Of a DNA stretch of 60,691 nt, positions 12,039 through 23,458 are shown piece by piece. This DNA is from Neocallimastix lanati (nom. inval.) (Eukaryota > Neocallimastigomycota > Neocallimastigomycetes > Neocallimastigales > Neocallimastigaceae). The notes beneath the pieces are model-generated. The model was not told where the DNA came from, did not search any database, and saw only the letters and a list, made by a program, of their open reading frames with translations. Made by a program: the position numbers and the translations under genes. The DNA lies in contig JACVTC010000282.1 in assembly GCA_016946835.1 (NCBI GenBank), positions 1 to 60,691 of the forward strand. The letters are read 5' to 3'. Numbering within the stretch: position 1 is the first letter of the stretch; each line of letters begins with the position of its first letter.

Positions 12039-15000
12039 ATGAATAAATATATATATGTCATCTTTATAATTTACTTTAATTTCAGTATCGTTTTCGGTAA
12101 TACTGAAATTAACATTGACAATCCGTTTTTTTTTGAAGACATATTTCTTCTTCGGCAATGTCATAATTACCAAAATTTTGGAATAAATAATATGGTCGAT
12201 ACAGTAATCGATGATATTATCGATAATATTATCGGTGACTTTAGCACTGAGGAAAAAATTGATAACTTCAATAATGATATCGGGTTTTCTCTTTTTGACA
12301 TTCCTAATTACGCCAGAGATAAAAATAATATCTACAAAGAAATAACCAGCATGGACGACAACATTTATTACGAAGATGATTATAACGAAAAATTTTTTCA
12401 TTTATTTAACAGTTTTGCAGGAAAAATTGGTAATAACATTATAATGGAAGCATATAACAGGTATGAAAGTACTGATATCTACAGCACTGACAAATATAGT
12501 TTACATTATTACAAGTTATTAAATTTTTTTTTGGATGAAAGTGAAGAAGAAATTACGGATAAAACAATAGAAAATTGGATAACTGAAATGATGCAAGATT
12601 GCTCTGATATTAAAAATAATATAATAAAGGATGACCTATCCGTTATTGCCATATTATTTAGAGAAATGAAAACGGTGAATAAGTTATTATTTGGTAGAAA
12701 ATTATCCAAATTAGATTTATTTTTTAACGATATATTTTGCGAGAGTGACATCACCCTTTTATACAATATTGATGTCTTAATAAATAGTATTTCATCAATA
12801 ATGGTGAGTCAAAGGAATTATGAAATTACGAGTACCATGAAAGAAATTAATAGAAGCCAAATCGAAGAAATATTTAATAAAAATCAAACAATTTCTGAAA
12901 ACATGTCTTTGGCATATCTTCAATCGATGATCAAATATTACACCAATAACAACAACAGTAACAAATTCGTCGGTGTATATGATACCTTTAATGCCATAAC
13001 CAGTTATATTTATTATCACTTTAATAATTTTGAAATAGAATTTAATAATAATAAAAGAGAAAACAATGAAAATAAAAAAAAAGAAAATAATAAAAATGAA
13101 AAAGAGAATGGGGAAGAAAACAAAGACAATGAAGATAGCAAGGATAACAAAACGGAGAAAAAATTTAAATTTAAAGGATTAAAAGACAATTACGCTATGC
13201 AGGCATTCGATTACTTAATGGAATTTGTTGATAAGAACAACAGAAAAAGTTATAACGACCTGGATAGCATCAATTTAACAGAGTTGGACGATATTATAAA
13301 ACAAAATATTTTTACCATTTATGAACAGGTGACAGGAAATGATGAAATTCTAAAAAAATTCTTTAGTGGAATGTTTCAGATCTTTGAATATTTCTCAGTT
13401 AAAAACAGTTTAAATTATCGAAAATACCTATCAGAAAATGCATCAAATGAATTCATAGATTATAAAGAAAATCCAAAGGAAATGGCAAAAGCCGTCGATG
13501 AGTTAAGGAAATTAAAAATAATTGTAGAAACCGTCAATGATATTATTTATCAAATAAATATAAAAGAAGGAATGAAAACCATCTACAATCCTAAGGAACC
13601 AAACTCAATGATTTATCTAAAATTTTATATGATCATTAAGCAAGATGAACTCATCGACAATACAAACAACTTCCTTGAAGATATTTCAGAATTAAAAAAA
13701 ATATATAAAAGTATTAATAAATTAACTAATGATGAAATTAGTATGGATTTATTCTATAAAGATTCCTCGGATACCCTCGTCATTGACAATGAATCTATAG
13801 GCGGAATCGAAGGTTCCTTTATGAATAATTTTACGTATCTTTTAGAAGCGGTATTAAAAAAAATTAGGGAGGAAGAATTTTATTCTAAAAGATGTATGAG
13901 TAAATTGAACCATAAAGATTCCACAATGAAAGAAAACGAAAATTACCGTAATTTTATATCTTCGAAATATCAAATTTTGCCTAAAATTTATTATGATATT
14001 AAAAATTATTATTTTGATTTAGGAAGCGATTGTAGTAATAATAAAAATGAAATGCTTTTATGGAATGAACAATTCGCTAATTTTTGTTTCCCTTATATAT
14101 TTTGTGCTAATCCCGATAATTACGAGAAGGACAGTAATACGGATGAAAAGAGTAAATCTGGTAAGACTGCCGATTCCAAAGAGACTAAAGATAACGAAGA
14201 TAAATTTTTAATTTTTTATAATATCAAAAATAACACTCTCGGAAATTTAAGATACGATGATATTAGGATTAAAATTAATTCAATAGATTCATTTGAGAGT
14301 AATGAAATTGATTCCATTTTAAATAATATAAAGGCATATTTAGAAGAAAATTATATTCAAGAAAGGATTAAATCTTTATATGATTTAAAAAATATATACG
14401 AAAAAATATTATATTTCGATAAATTTATTTTTCAAAATTTACCCTATAACAAAGTAGAAACATTCAAAATTTCAATGGATCCAACAGATTTGGATCTATT
14501 AAATGGTATATTTAATATAAAAATCAAATATAAAGATATTCTAATGGAGCATGTCCCTGATGACATTAAAAACAATTCCGTGGAAGATGCGGAAGACGCC
14601 CAAAAAGAAAAATTTATGGATACCATGGACGTCATCATCAATGATAACGAAGACATGCTCTTTGATAATTATATAGATAAAAATGTTTATCAATTTTCTT
14701 GTGATACAAACTACTATACCGAAGCTAAAAATAAGTATGAGTTACGGAAAACGGAATATTTAAATCATAATTATATTATCAAGAATGTATTTGTAAGATA
14801 TTTAATTGAAAATACAATTTTATATCAAAATGTGATTACCTTATTTAATGAGAATGACATCTATAGTAAAATAAACGAGGAAGCCTTTAATTCCGATATT
14901 TACTCCTATGCAAGTAAACGATTTATTGATACAAAAGATATTCCATTTTATTTTTTCAATTACGGTATCGATGAGTATGTACAATATATAAATAAACATC

Positions 15001-16094
15001 ACTATAATACTATAATGGATATTGTTTCAAAAAATGAAACTTTAAAAACCGAATTTATTAATACCTTTGAGAATAATAATTCAATTGATACAAATAAATT
15101 TAGTCCTGAAGTTACTAATAATAATTTAACAAAACTAATTATGATGCAAGATATTTTAGTAAAATATCTCAATGATAATCCTATCCCAACTTCATCGCTT
15201 AAAAAAAGAGAAGAGGATAATAAAGAAGAGGAGAATAAAGAGAATGAAAATAAAGAAGACGATAATAAAGTAGATGAAATTAAAGAAGATGTGAAAAATG
15301 GAAATGTTAAAAATGAAAATGTTAAAAATGAGGAGGTTAAAAAAGAAGATAATAAAAATGAAAATGTTAAAAAGGAAGGTATTAAAACTGAAACTAATAC
15401 TTCCGAAAGTAATAACAATAACAGTAATAATAAAGCGGAAAATGATAATAATAATAGTAGTAATAAAGCCGAAAATGATAATAATAATAGTAGTAATAAA
15501 GCCGAAAATGATAACAATAAAAGTAATAATAGAGCCAAAAATGATAATAATAAAAATAATAATTATAGTAATAATAAAGCCGAAAATGATAGCAATAAAA
15601 GTAATACTAAAGAACAAAGGAATGAAGATGATGATGGAGAAAGTATAGAAAGCCTTAGAGGAAAATTAAGATTAAAGGATTTCGAACTTAATCCAACACT
15701 TGAAGAAATGTATGAATCCTCCAATTTTATATTTCATTTGGCTTATCATCTAGACTATATCAGTGAAAGAATGGATGAAACCAGTGCAGGCAAAAAACCA
15801 GATATTGATAGTAAATTTTGGAATAAAATGGATGAATATTTCAGCAATGAAATGAAAAGCCTTATTACCATAATTAAAGTGGTCGAGGCTGTGAGTGATT
15901 ACCATCATGATCGTAAAATAGCAAAAAAAATATATGAAAAACAAAAAAATGCAGCTAAAAATTCTGAAGAAAATAAAGAACACCATCAGGAAAAAGTAGA
16001 TAAAAATAAAGGTAAAACTTATACGTCAGCGAATACAACAAAAAAAAATCCATCTTTAAAGAAATCTCCTAGCTGGTATAAAGGTAAATCATAA
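12039..16094 (+). CDS. Secreted acidic Asn/Lys-rich protein, unknown function
   Basis: A 1,351-residue single-exon ORF. The first 20 residues form a clear signal peptide (hydrophobic core IYVIFIIYFNFSIVF, cut near G20), which supports this start. Residues about 20-340 and 380-1045 are helical-looking, rich in Asp, Glu, Asn and Ile, with few Cys. Two low-complexity inserts break them: an Asn/Lys/Glu run (about 338-378) and a long Lys/Glu then Asn stretch (about 1053-1195) containing an 11-residue tandem repeat (NKAENDNNNSS type, 33-bp unit). A dibasic SLKKRE site begins the second insert and could be a kexin site. The C-terminus is Lys-rich and basic. No known domain was recognised. Parts (LTELDDI, then MFQIFEYF and NYRKYL) faintly resemble the N-terminal half of the 24873-28790 protein, suggesting a distant family relationship. 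A polymer- or surface-associated role is only a guess. Confidence 0.85.
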   Translation: MNKYIYVIFIIYFNFSIVFGNTEINIDNPFFFEDIFLLRQCHNYQNFGINNMVDTVIDDIIDNIIGDFSTEEKIDNFNNDIGFSLFDIPNYARDKNNIYKEITSMDDNIYYEDDYNEKFFHLFNSFAGKIGNNIIMEAYNRYESTDIYSTDKYSLHYYKLLNFFLDESEEEITDKTIENWITEMMQDCSDIKNNIIKDDLSVIAILFREMKTVNKLLFGRKLSKLDLFFNDIFCESDITLLYNIDVLINSISSIMVSQRNYEITSTMKEINRSQIEEIFNKNQTISENMSLAYLQSMIKYYTNNNNSNKFVGVYDTFNAITSYIYYHFNNFEIEFNNNKRENNENKKKENNKNEKENGEENKDNEDSKDNKTEKKFKFKGLKDNYAMQAFDYLMEFVDKNNRKSYNDLDSINLTELDDIIKQNIFTIYEQVTGNDEILKKFFSGMFQIFEYFSVKNSLNYRKYLSENASNEFIDYKENPKEMAKAVDELRKLKIIVETVNDIIYQINIKEGMKTIYNPKEPNSMIYLKFYMIIKQDELIDNTNNFLEDISELKKIYKSINKLTNDEISMDLFYKDSSDTLVIDNESIGGIEGSFMNNFTYLLEAVLKKIREEEFYSKRCMSKLNHKDSTMKENENYRNFISSKYQILPKIYYDIKNYYFDLGSDCSNNKNEMLLWNEQFANFCFPYIFCANPDNYEKDSNTDEKSKSGKTADSKETKDNEDKFLIFYNIKNNTLGNLRYDDIRIKINSIDSFESNEIDSILNNIKAYLEENYIQERIKSLYDLKNIYEKILYFDKFIFQNLPYNKVETFKISMDPTDLDLLNGIFNIKIKYKDILMEHVPDDIKNNSVEDAEDAQKEKFMDTMDVIINDNEDMLFDNYIDKNVYQFSCDTNYYTEAKNKYELRKTEYLNHNYIIKNVFVRYLIENTILYQNVITLFNENDIYSKINEEAFNSDIYSYASKRFIDTKDIPFYFFNYGIDEYVQYINKHHYNTIMDIVSKNETLKTEFINTFENNNSIDTNKFSPEVTNNNLTKLIMMQDILVKYLNDNPIPTSSLKKREEDNKEEENKENENKEDDNKVDEIKEDVKNGNVKNENVKNEEVKKEDNKNENVKKEGIKTETNTSESNNNNSNNKAENDNNNSSNKAENDNNNSSNKAENDNNKSNNRAKNDNNKNNNYSNNKAENDSNKSNTKEQRNEDDDGESIESLRGKLRLKDFELNPTLEEMYESSNFIFHLAYHLDYISERMDETSAGKKPDIDSKFWNKMDEYFSNEMKSLITIIKVVEAVSDYHHDRKIAKKIYEKQKNAAKNSEENKEHHQEKVDKNKGKTYTSANTTKKNPSLKKSPSWYKGKS
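15415..15605 (+). repeat. 33-bp in-frame coding repeat (11-residue unit)
   Basis: Within the acidic protein, units encoding NKAENDNNNSS-like peptides recur about five times with a 33-bp period and drift from Glu/Asn to Lys/Asn. The repeat keeps the reading frame, so copy-number changes would alter only linker length. Confidence 0.75.
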
Positions 16095-16898
16095 CGAACT
16101 TTTTTTCATTTAAATATTATTTTCTGTCATAAAGATCTATCTATATTTTTATATATATATAAAGATATATATACAAATTTTATATATAGCAAAAAAAGGT
16201 AATTTTGTAAAGTTAGTCTTGCTTAACTTAAACTTCTTTAATATAAAATAAAAAAATTAATCATTTAAATACTAAAAAATATAAATTAAAAAAAAAAAAA
16301 AAAAAATTTAAATATTTAAATATTAAGAAATTTAAAAAAAAAAAATTGAAATTTATTAAATTCAAAATAATATTAATAATAAAATATAATAGAGTATAAC
16401 AAAAATATTTAATAAATAAAATTGTAAATTTTAAATGTTTAATTGATATATATTAAAGTAAAAAAAAAAAAAAAAAAAAAAATACTATAACTTCTATTAT
16501 ATTTATTTATTTTTCATTTTTAATTTTTTTATTTAAATTTTATTAATCATTAAATTTTTTAATAAAATTTACTCTAATGATATTACTATTTTATAATAAA
16601 AATATTAATATTAAATTTTAAAAATAAATAATAAAATCAAATAAAAAATTAAAATAATTAATTCAATAAAACATCTATTTTTAATAAAATAATAAAATTA
16701 AATAATTAAAACATCATGATATTGAACAATTTTAAAATATAAATATAAATAAAAAATAAAAGTATTTTTTTAATAATTGCCAATAATGTCCTAAAATATT
16801 CTTTCTAATTTTTAGTGCTATTAATACAATAATGTATATATATTTTCTTTAGTAAATATATATAATTAATAATACTTTATTCGAAAAAAAAATTAATT
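16095..16898. other. AT-rich intergenic DNA
   Basis: This is the 3' flank of the acidic protein gene. It holds A-runs (about 16,287-16,306 and 16,461-16,482) and simple AT sequence, with no coding or RNA signal seen. Confidence 0.6.
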
Positions 16899-17364
16899 AA
16901 ATAGAGTGACTAATATTTAAAATAGCTTAATAGAATATTTAAATTGCTGGTCATATTCGAAAGTAAACTTTGGCTAAATTTTATTTAATATTACTAATTA
17001 AAGATCTTGAAATAATTTTACTTAAAATAAACTTTTTTTTTCAATCCATCAGTTTAACCTATAAAAATTGAATTGATCAATATGTATACATAATTCTCAA
17101 AATTCAATATGGTCATATTTGAATTTTAAATAAATATAGTGACTAATATTTAAAATAGCTTAACAGAATATTTAAATTGCTGGTCATATTCGAAAGTAAA
17201 ACGATGAGTAAATTTTATTTAATATTACTAATTAAAGTTCTTGAAATAAATTTATCTAAAATAAACTTTTTTTTACAATCAATCATTTTAACCTATAAAA
17301 ATTGAATTGATCAATATCTATACATAATTCTCAAAATTTAATATGGACATATTTGAATTTTAAT
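16899..17364. repeat. 233-bp tandem duplication
   Basis: Two direct copies lie head to tail. The GTGACTAATATTTAAAATAG marker occurs at 16,906 and again at 17,139, an offset of 233 bp. The copies differ by scattered substitutions and a few 1-base indels, by eye around 90% identical. Neither copy has an open reading frame, so this is probably a recent local duplication of noncoding DNA. Confidence 0.88.
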
Positions 17365-18480
17365 ATAAAAATTTTAACTTTAATTAATATGTTTACTTAT
17401 CCATTTTAATTAAAAATTCCCTAAATAGGTATTCATTAAAATATATATTAATGGATTAAATAACTCTAAATTAAAAGTTAAAATATTACTTTTTTAATCA
17501 ATTTTTAATCAGATTTTTAATCAGATTTTTAATAATTTTAAAAGTCTGTTACATTTTCATTTTTTTAAAGATTTAAGCAAATAAAATGAGAGATAAACAC
17601 AAATTTTTAATTTAATTTAACTTTATAGATTTGAAATTCTAGAAAATCGAATTTTTCTTTAATAAAAAACGTCACCAATTCATAATTTCATTTTAAATAT
17701 AATTCGTAACTGTTTCATTTTATTTTAATTAATTTTAATATATTAGGGTTCCTAATATTAATTGTTTGACATTTTTATTACGTATATTTATTTTTTTCAT
17801 AATATTTAATTTTATTAATAGTTTAATCTAATATATCGTGTGACAATGAAATTTATGGCTTATATTTATTTTTACTAATTAATCTCATTAATAACTTTAA
17901 TAAATAATATTTTAATGTTTTTAGTACTAACAAAATTTAAATTTTACATTCATCGTTATTAATTAACCCTATCTTTAACCTTAATAAATAGCATTTCTTT
18001 TAAGTGGATATACTGTAAAAAAAAAAAAAAAAATTAAATACAATTTTTTCATTTTTAATATATAGAAGTAATTTTACTTTTATATGTCATTACAATTAAA
18101 ATATTAAATTTCCATAATATGATAAAATCTTATTTGTTTTGAAATATAATATTTAATGTGCAACATTAAAAATTAATGTTATATAAATGAAAATTACATT
18201 TTTTATCCTATGACCCTTAAAATATTTTATACAATATTATAAATATTAAAAATATATAAGATTTAATTAATTGTAATTAAAAATAACAATATTATATAAA
18301 TTATAATATATATTTTTCTTTTAAAGCAAAAAATATTACTAATAAGCGAAACGAATTTTATTTTAAATTAAATAATAATCTAATATTTTAATAATTATAT
18401 ATAATATATAATTTTTATTAGCTAAAAAATTTATACTATTATAAAAAAACTGAATAGTGTAATAAAATAAATATAAAAAA
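17365..18480. other. AT-rich intergenic DNA upstream of LRR gene
   Basis: This is A/T-rich noncoding sequence with a short TTTTTAATCAGA triplication near 17,510 and an A15 run near 18,018. No gene was recognised. It presumably contains the LRR gene promoter. Confidence 0.6.
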
Positions 18481-20497
18481 ATGTTAAAAGATAAAAATTG
18501 GTTATCTTTTCTACTATTTATATTTAATATATTTATTATTAATATAAATGAAGTTAAAGCACAGGCCATAGAGGACTGTAAAATATTTTATGAAGCATTC
18601 GACCATTTCGGTAAAAGTAAAGCTAATTTTGATGTTGATACCGAAAATTGTTGTAATACACATAGTATGGTGACATGTAAAGACAACCATATTACAGAAA
18701 TGTAAAATAAAATAAAGATAAAGCATTATTTTATCTTATATTTTAATAAAACCAATAAATAAAAATAATAAATAAAAATAAAAGAAAAATTATATATATC
18801 ATAAATAAAAATTCAATACATTAGACTAACGATACACCTATATTTAAAATAACAGAAAAATTAGAAATTTAGATTGTTATAATAGATTAAGTCATGAAGA
18901 TATGGATGCCATGATAAGCAAATTTGGTGAATTACAGTATTTAACTACATTGTAATTGAAAATATTTTAAATAAAATTTAAAAGATAACTTTAATTATTT
19001 CATTTCTAATTTACAAATTTAATAATTAAATTTATATTTACAAATTTTATATTATACATATAAATGATAGTGATTTAAGCTATAGTACTTGGTGCGATGA
19101 TTTCTTTCCTAAAAATATATCAAAATTAAAAAACTTAAAATCTCTGTAAATTTCAATATTAAAAATCTTAAATGTTAAATTTTGAATTATACTATTTTAT
19201 AAAAATTTATATTTCTTTTCGTTAATAAATAAAATATAATATAATATAATATAATATAATATAATATATTATATTATTATATAATATAATATAAAAAAAT
19301 TAAATAAATATATATTTTCTAAAATATTTATATTTTTTTTAAAAAAATTTAAATATATTTTTATATAATTAACTTGAATAATTATTATTAAAACAATAAT
19401 AAACGATATTAGAATTATGGTGAAAAATACGTTTACTCATGTGCTTCCTGAAAGTATATCTGAATTGACCAATTTAGAGATATTGTATATTTTCATTTTA
19501 ATTTCTTTATATATATGATAGAGTTGATTTATTTGAAATATTACTTAACAAATAATTTTTTTTATTTTTAATGATTAATAAAATTTTATATATCGCAATA
19601 AAAAAATTTATTATAATTCATATATATTACTTAATATAAAATAATAGAAAATTATCAAATAATAAATTTTTTGGTGAAATCCCTAGCTCTTACGGTAATC
19701 TAAAAAATTTAAAAATTTTGTGAGTGACTTATCGATCAAATGATTTTGATATATAAATATATTATTTTATTTTTATTTTCTTTGTAAATAGAAATAAAAT
19801 AATAATTCTAAATGTTTTACTTATTAAATATTCAAATTTTAATTAATTTTTATATATAAAAGATTATTAGATAATAATGGATTATCCGAATATGTTCCTT
19901 ATTCTTTCAAAAATTTAAAAAATCTGAAAACTTTGTATGGATTATTAAATATTTACATTCTTTATTTGTTTTATGTTATTTTAATAAATAGCAAAATTTT
20001 AAATATTAACAAAATAATTTAATAATAATTTTAGAAATTTAAATAATAATCGAAAATTAAAAGGTTATATTCCTAAAGATTTAAAAATTGAACAATGCGA
20101 TTATGGCGGTACAAAGTTATGTTCTTTAAAAAGTAATACTTGTAATAATAATTTCGAGAGAAAATGTATTTTAGCAGATCTTCAAGAAATTAACTCTTCT
20201 AACGGTATTCCAGAAAATGATATTAAAGAATACGAAAATGAAGCTTCATCTAAAAGTAAAGATGATTCTCCAGTTACAATTTTTATTTATTCCATATTCT
20301 TTATCATTGGTATACTTGCTATTTTGTACATTTTAATATGTTGCTGTTGTGGTTTTGGCGCTATATCTATGCTACGTTCAAGAAAGAGAAATCGCTCAAT
20401 AGACTCTAATAATAAAAAGGGTAGTTCTACAAATGAGGACAACGCCGAAATTTTAGATAAAAAACCATCTGAAGAAGTGAAAATAGACTTCAAATAA
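18481..20497 (+). CDS. LRR membrane protein, seven exons (one LRR per exon)
   Basis: Reconstructed by hand from GT-AG introns. Exons: 18481-18701, 18865-18951, 19071-19145, 19413-19484, 19648-19719, 19863-19934, 20035-20497 (1,062 nt, 353 residues). All introns are phase 2. Exon 1 holds a signal peptide (core LSFLLFIFNIFII) and a Cys-pair cap (NCC...VTCKDNHITE) like the LRR N-terminal cap of plant-type receptors. Exons 2-6 are 87, 75, 72, 72 and 72 nt, each about one 24-residue LRR with the L-x-x-N...G-x-[IV]-P...L-x-N-L pattern. Exon 7 completes the last LRR and adds a Cys-containing cap, a juxtamembrane linker, a transmembrane segment (about residues 280-302) followed by CCCCG, and a basic/acidic cytoplasmic tail of about 45 residues with no kinase domain. 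The likely role is a surface receptor-like or adhesion protein; its ligand is unknown. Exon borders need RNA evidence. Confidence 0.82.
19231..19292. repeat. (ATAAT)n microsatellite in an LRR gene intron
   Basis: A pentanucleotide run of ATAAT with a short inverted section lies inside the intron between LRR exons 3 and 4, making it the longest intron of the gene. It does not touch either splice site. Confidence 0.75.
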
Positions 20498-21339
20498 ATA
20501 ATAAGTTAAAATTAAAATTTAATTTAACTTTTTAAATTTTTATCTATATTTTAATTCCATATTAATATAGTTAATTAGAAATAAATAATCAAAAATTAAA
20601 AAAAAATTAATATTTAAAGTAAAAAATAAAAAAAAAATATTACAATTAATAATTCAGAAAAAAATAATTTTTATTCTAAACCTCATATAATAATTTATAA
20701 TATCTATTATTTTAATATCTATAATATTAAATTAATTGATATTACTACTCTATTTAGGCTTTTTAAATACTTTAAATTTTATTTAATAATTAAATGTGTA
20801 TTTATTAAGCTCTAATTGTTAAAATTTTACAGTAAACCTTTAATTTAAATTTATTGAAAAAATATATATATATATAATATTACATAAAAAATTAAAACCA
20901 AAATTATCGAAATATAAATTTCGATTTATTATTAAAAAAATAGAAAAATTGAGTAAATAAAAAAAAAATATTATTAATTAATTTAAAAATATTACTGTAA
21001 ATAATAAATTATTTTAAATCTATTTCTAAAAATAAAATAATCGATTTTACTAGAAACAATAATACTAGAAATAATAATAAAAATAAAATTATAAACTGAT
21101 TATTTGTATATTTATTAAATAAAGAATATGTATATCTCTTTGGTTGAATTGTAATTAATTATAAATATTTATTTATTTAAAAACAATTTTTCTTTTAAAA
21201 TGTTTAAAATATTTCTAAATTTTAAAGAAAATTTTTAATGTAAAAATAATATTTTCAAAATAACGGAAATATGTATAAAAAATTAAATTAAATATTTTAT
21301 CTAATCACATCTTTTATTTAAAAAAAAAAAAGATTTTTA
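20498..21339. other. AT-rich intergenic DNA
   Basis: This is the 3' flank of the LRR gene. It has simple AT sequence only; no coding, RNA or repeat unit was recognised. Confidence 0.55.
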
Positions 21340-21689
21340 GATAAACTTAATAATGTGAAACAAAGACAATTAATAGACAATATTTTTAAATAAAGTTATA
21401 TTTCGTCTACTGTTCCTTATTTTATAGAGATTGCAGAATTTCAAACAAATGTAATACATTAATTTATCTATCTTTTAAATTGATGATGAAATGGTATTTC
21501 GTTGAATCTACCCTTGGTAATAGCGTCAACGTCGAAATGATAAGGCATAGATTTTCACTTCACAGTGAAAGATCCGATACATATCCAATTGTTAACACTA
21601 ACCCAGTAATTATTACTCGCAATAATGGACACGGTGTTATCATCGATGAATGGGAAAAGCTAGTAACAATTGATTTTACCACACACTAA
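21340..21689 (+). pseudogene. Broken fragment of an unidentified gene
   Basis: The final open stretch (21480-21689, 69 codons) uses mixed, higher-GC codons unlike the flanks and reads like genuine protein (e.g. ESTLGNSVNVEM, NNGHGVIIDEWE). Upstream, in another frame, two short protein-like pieces are separated by in-frame TAA codons (LDKLNNVKQRQLIDNIFK, then SYISSTVPYFIEIAEFQ). Together they look like a decayed gene or mobile-element ORF with stops and at least one frameshift. No family was recognised. It lies about 90 bp upstream of the higher-GC island and may belong to the same inserted element. Confidence 0.45.
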
Positions 21690-21774
21690 TAAAATTATAT
21701 TAAATATTTCATTTCTTCAATTTTTTATTTGAATTATACAATTTTATTATTTTTATAAATTATTTTTTTTATTT

Positions 21775-22080
21775 CCGGTTTGTACCGCCCTATGACCCCT
21801 CAAGACATGTGAATATTAAGGCAGTCACAACACTTTATAAATATAGTCTCTACTGGACAGCCTTACTATTTATTCAGCATTGGCGCTCTAACCAAACATA
21901 TTATTGCCGAGATTTTCTAGCACGATTTTTCTAGGAATGCTTTTTCGGTTCCTAACCCCTAAAAGTGAGGCTTAGTAACCTAACCCGAGTGGGTCACGTG
22001 CTAACTCCACTTGGTAATAGTATTTAGTTAGAAAATTGATTATTCCTAATTTAGCTACTTGCGTATGAACCCATATGCTA
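21775..22080. mobile_element. Higher-GC island, candidate solo LTR or non-autonomous element
   Basis: About 300 bp with clearly higher G+C than its surroundings and no ORF. It contains a TATA-like box (TTTATAAATATAG near 21,835), a TGGCGCTCTAACCA stretch near 21,882 that could act as a primer-binding-like site, and CCTAACCCCTAAAAGTGAGG followed by GTGGGTCACGTGC near 21,950-22,000. These traits fit a solo LTR or a short promoter-bearing element. Exact TG...CA ends and a target-site duplication were not established, so the class is uncertain. Confidence 0.4.
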
Positions 22081-22157
22081 TTATAAATTAAATAAAGTTA
22101 TTTTCAAAGTCTAAAAAAAATGCTTAAACTTTGAAAATAACTTTATTTAATTTATAA
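22081..22157. repeat. Perfect 30-nt inverted repeat (hairpin 1)
   Basis: The left arm 22081-22110 and right arm 22128-22157 are exact reverse complements over 30 nt, around a 17-nt loop CTAAAAAAAATGCTTAA. Pairing stops on both outer sides. The hairpin directly abuts the higher-GC island. Confidence 0.92.
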
Positions 22158-22185
22158 GTCTAAAAAAGATGCTTAAACTTATAAA
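22151..22185. repeat. Second hairpin with nearly the same loop (hairpin 2)
   Basis: Arms TTTATAAGT (22151-22159) and ACTTATAAA (22177-22185) enclose a 17-nt loop CTAAAAAAGATGCTTAA, which differs from the hairpin 1 loop at one base. Its left arm overlaps the right arm of hairpin 1, so the two structures cannot both form fully on one strand. Confidence 0.88.
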
Positions 22186-23414
22186 AATATTTACAATATT
22201 TTTGTATAAAATATAACTTAATATAATAACCTGTTTATATAAAGGTATATTAAATAAATAAATGATTAATATAAAATAAAATAACTTCTAATGATATTTA
22301 ATGTTTATAAAAAAAGTAAATACATAATAATCAATTTTAAAACTATATATTAATATCTTTTTCTTAAAATAATATTAATAAATTTAAAATAGATTTTTTT
22401 AAATAATTAAATTAAAAAAATTTAACACTATTAAATTTACTTAAATTTTTATTTATTTATTTTATAAAGTGAGGCGTTAAATTAGAACTAATATTCTATT
22501 TATAAGCCACATTTCGAAATGCAACATATTCAATATATATATTTATTAATATTTTTTAAAGTAAACTATAAATAATAAAATTTTATCAAAATATTATTAA
22601 AAATTATATGTAGTAATATATATATACATATATTAATAACAATTTATAATATATAAATAATAAATTAAAATATATTAATACTAGTTTTAAATAATGTTTA
22701 AATTTATTTTATAATATAAAGAAATTAAAATTTTATTTGATAAAATTATTACATCAGTCAACTTAATAAAAAAAAAATTAATTTACCGAGTTTGGTAAAT
22801 TTTCTATGTATCAAGTTTTTTATTTTTAATTATTATTTTATTATTACAAATAAGGAATTATTTTATTCTTTTTGGTTAAATTAATTTTATTAAAACCCTT
22901 AACTTTAATGTTTAAATAGATCGATGAAAAAGAAATACCATTTAAAATAAAATTAAAGAGTTAACTCATATTTTATTTAAGTTTTTTCTTTTCCTTTCTT
23001 CTAGAAAATAAGTCATACAATCATAGCATTTTGAATATATTTTATAATAAAATATTAATTAAAAGTATTATTAAATTATTATTATTTTAATTTACTCTAA
23101 TAACAAATTTAATTTTAATACATTTTCATCATTTACTTTAATAACTAATAAATATTCGATACAAATGGCATTTATCCCTTTCATCCCTTTTAGAATAAAA
23201 AAAATAAAAGTAACTATAATTAGTCTATTTTATTGAAATAAAATTCAATTAGTAATATACATATGATAATTTTATTTTTCAATATATCAAACATTGATTT
23301 AATATCTTTTTTTTGAAAACAAACCTTATTTTATAAAAATCTAAATAGAGTAAATAAAATTATCAATTTTATAATTTATTATATTTTTTTGTTACCTTTT
23401 TAAGTTAAATGATT

Positions 23415-23458
<44 letters not shown>

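Noticed and set aside
11642-12401. Minus-strand ORFs of 84 and 223 codons upstream of the acidic protein gene
   Set aside because: They are composed of Phe/Tyr/Ile/Leu runs from A-rich tandem repeats and overlap the start of the well-supported plus-strand gene.
21836-21905. tRNA-like sequence on the minus strand (GGTTAGAGCGCCA)
   Set aside because: It recalls a tRNA D-arm, but no B-box, anticodon stem or acceptor pairing could be found around it.
23416-23455. Poly(A) tract as a retroposon tail
   Set aside because: No coding or RNA-derived body or target-site duplication was recognised beside it, and long A-runs are common in this DNA.
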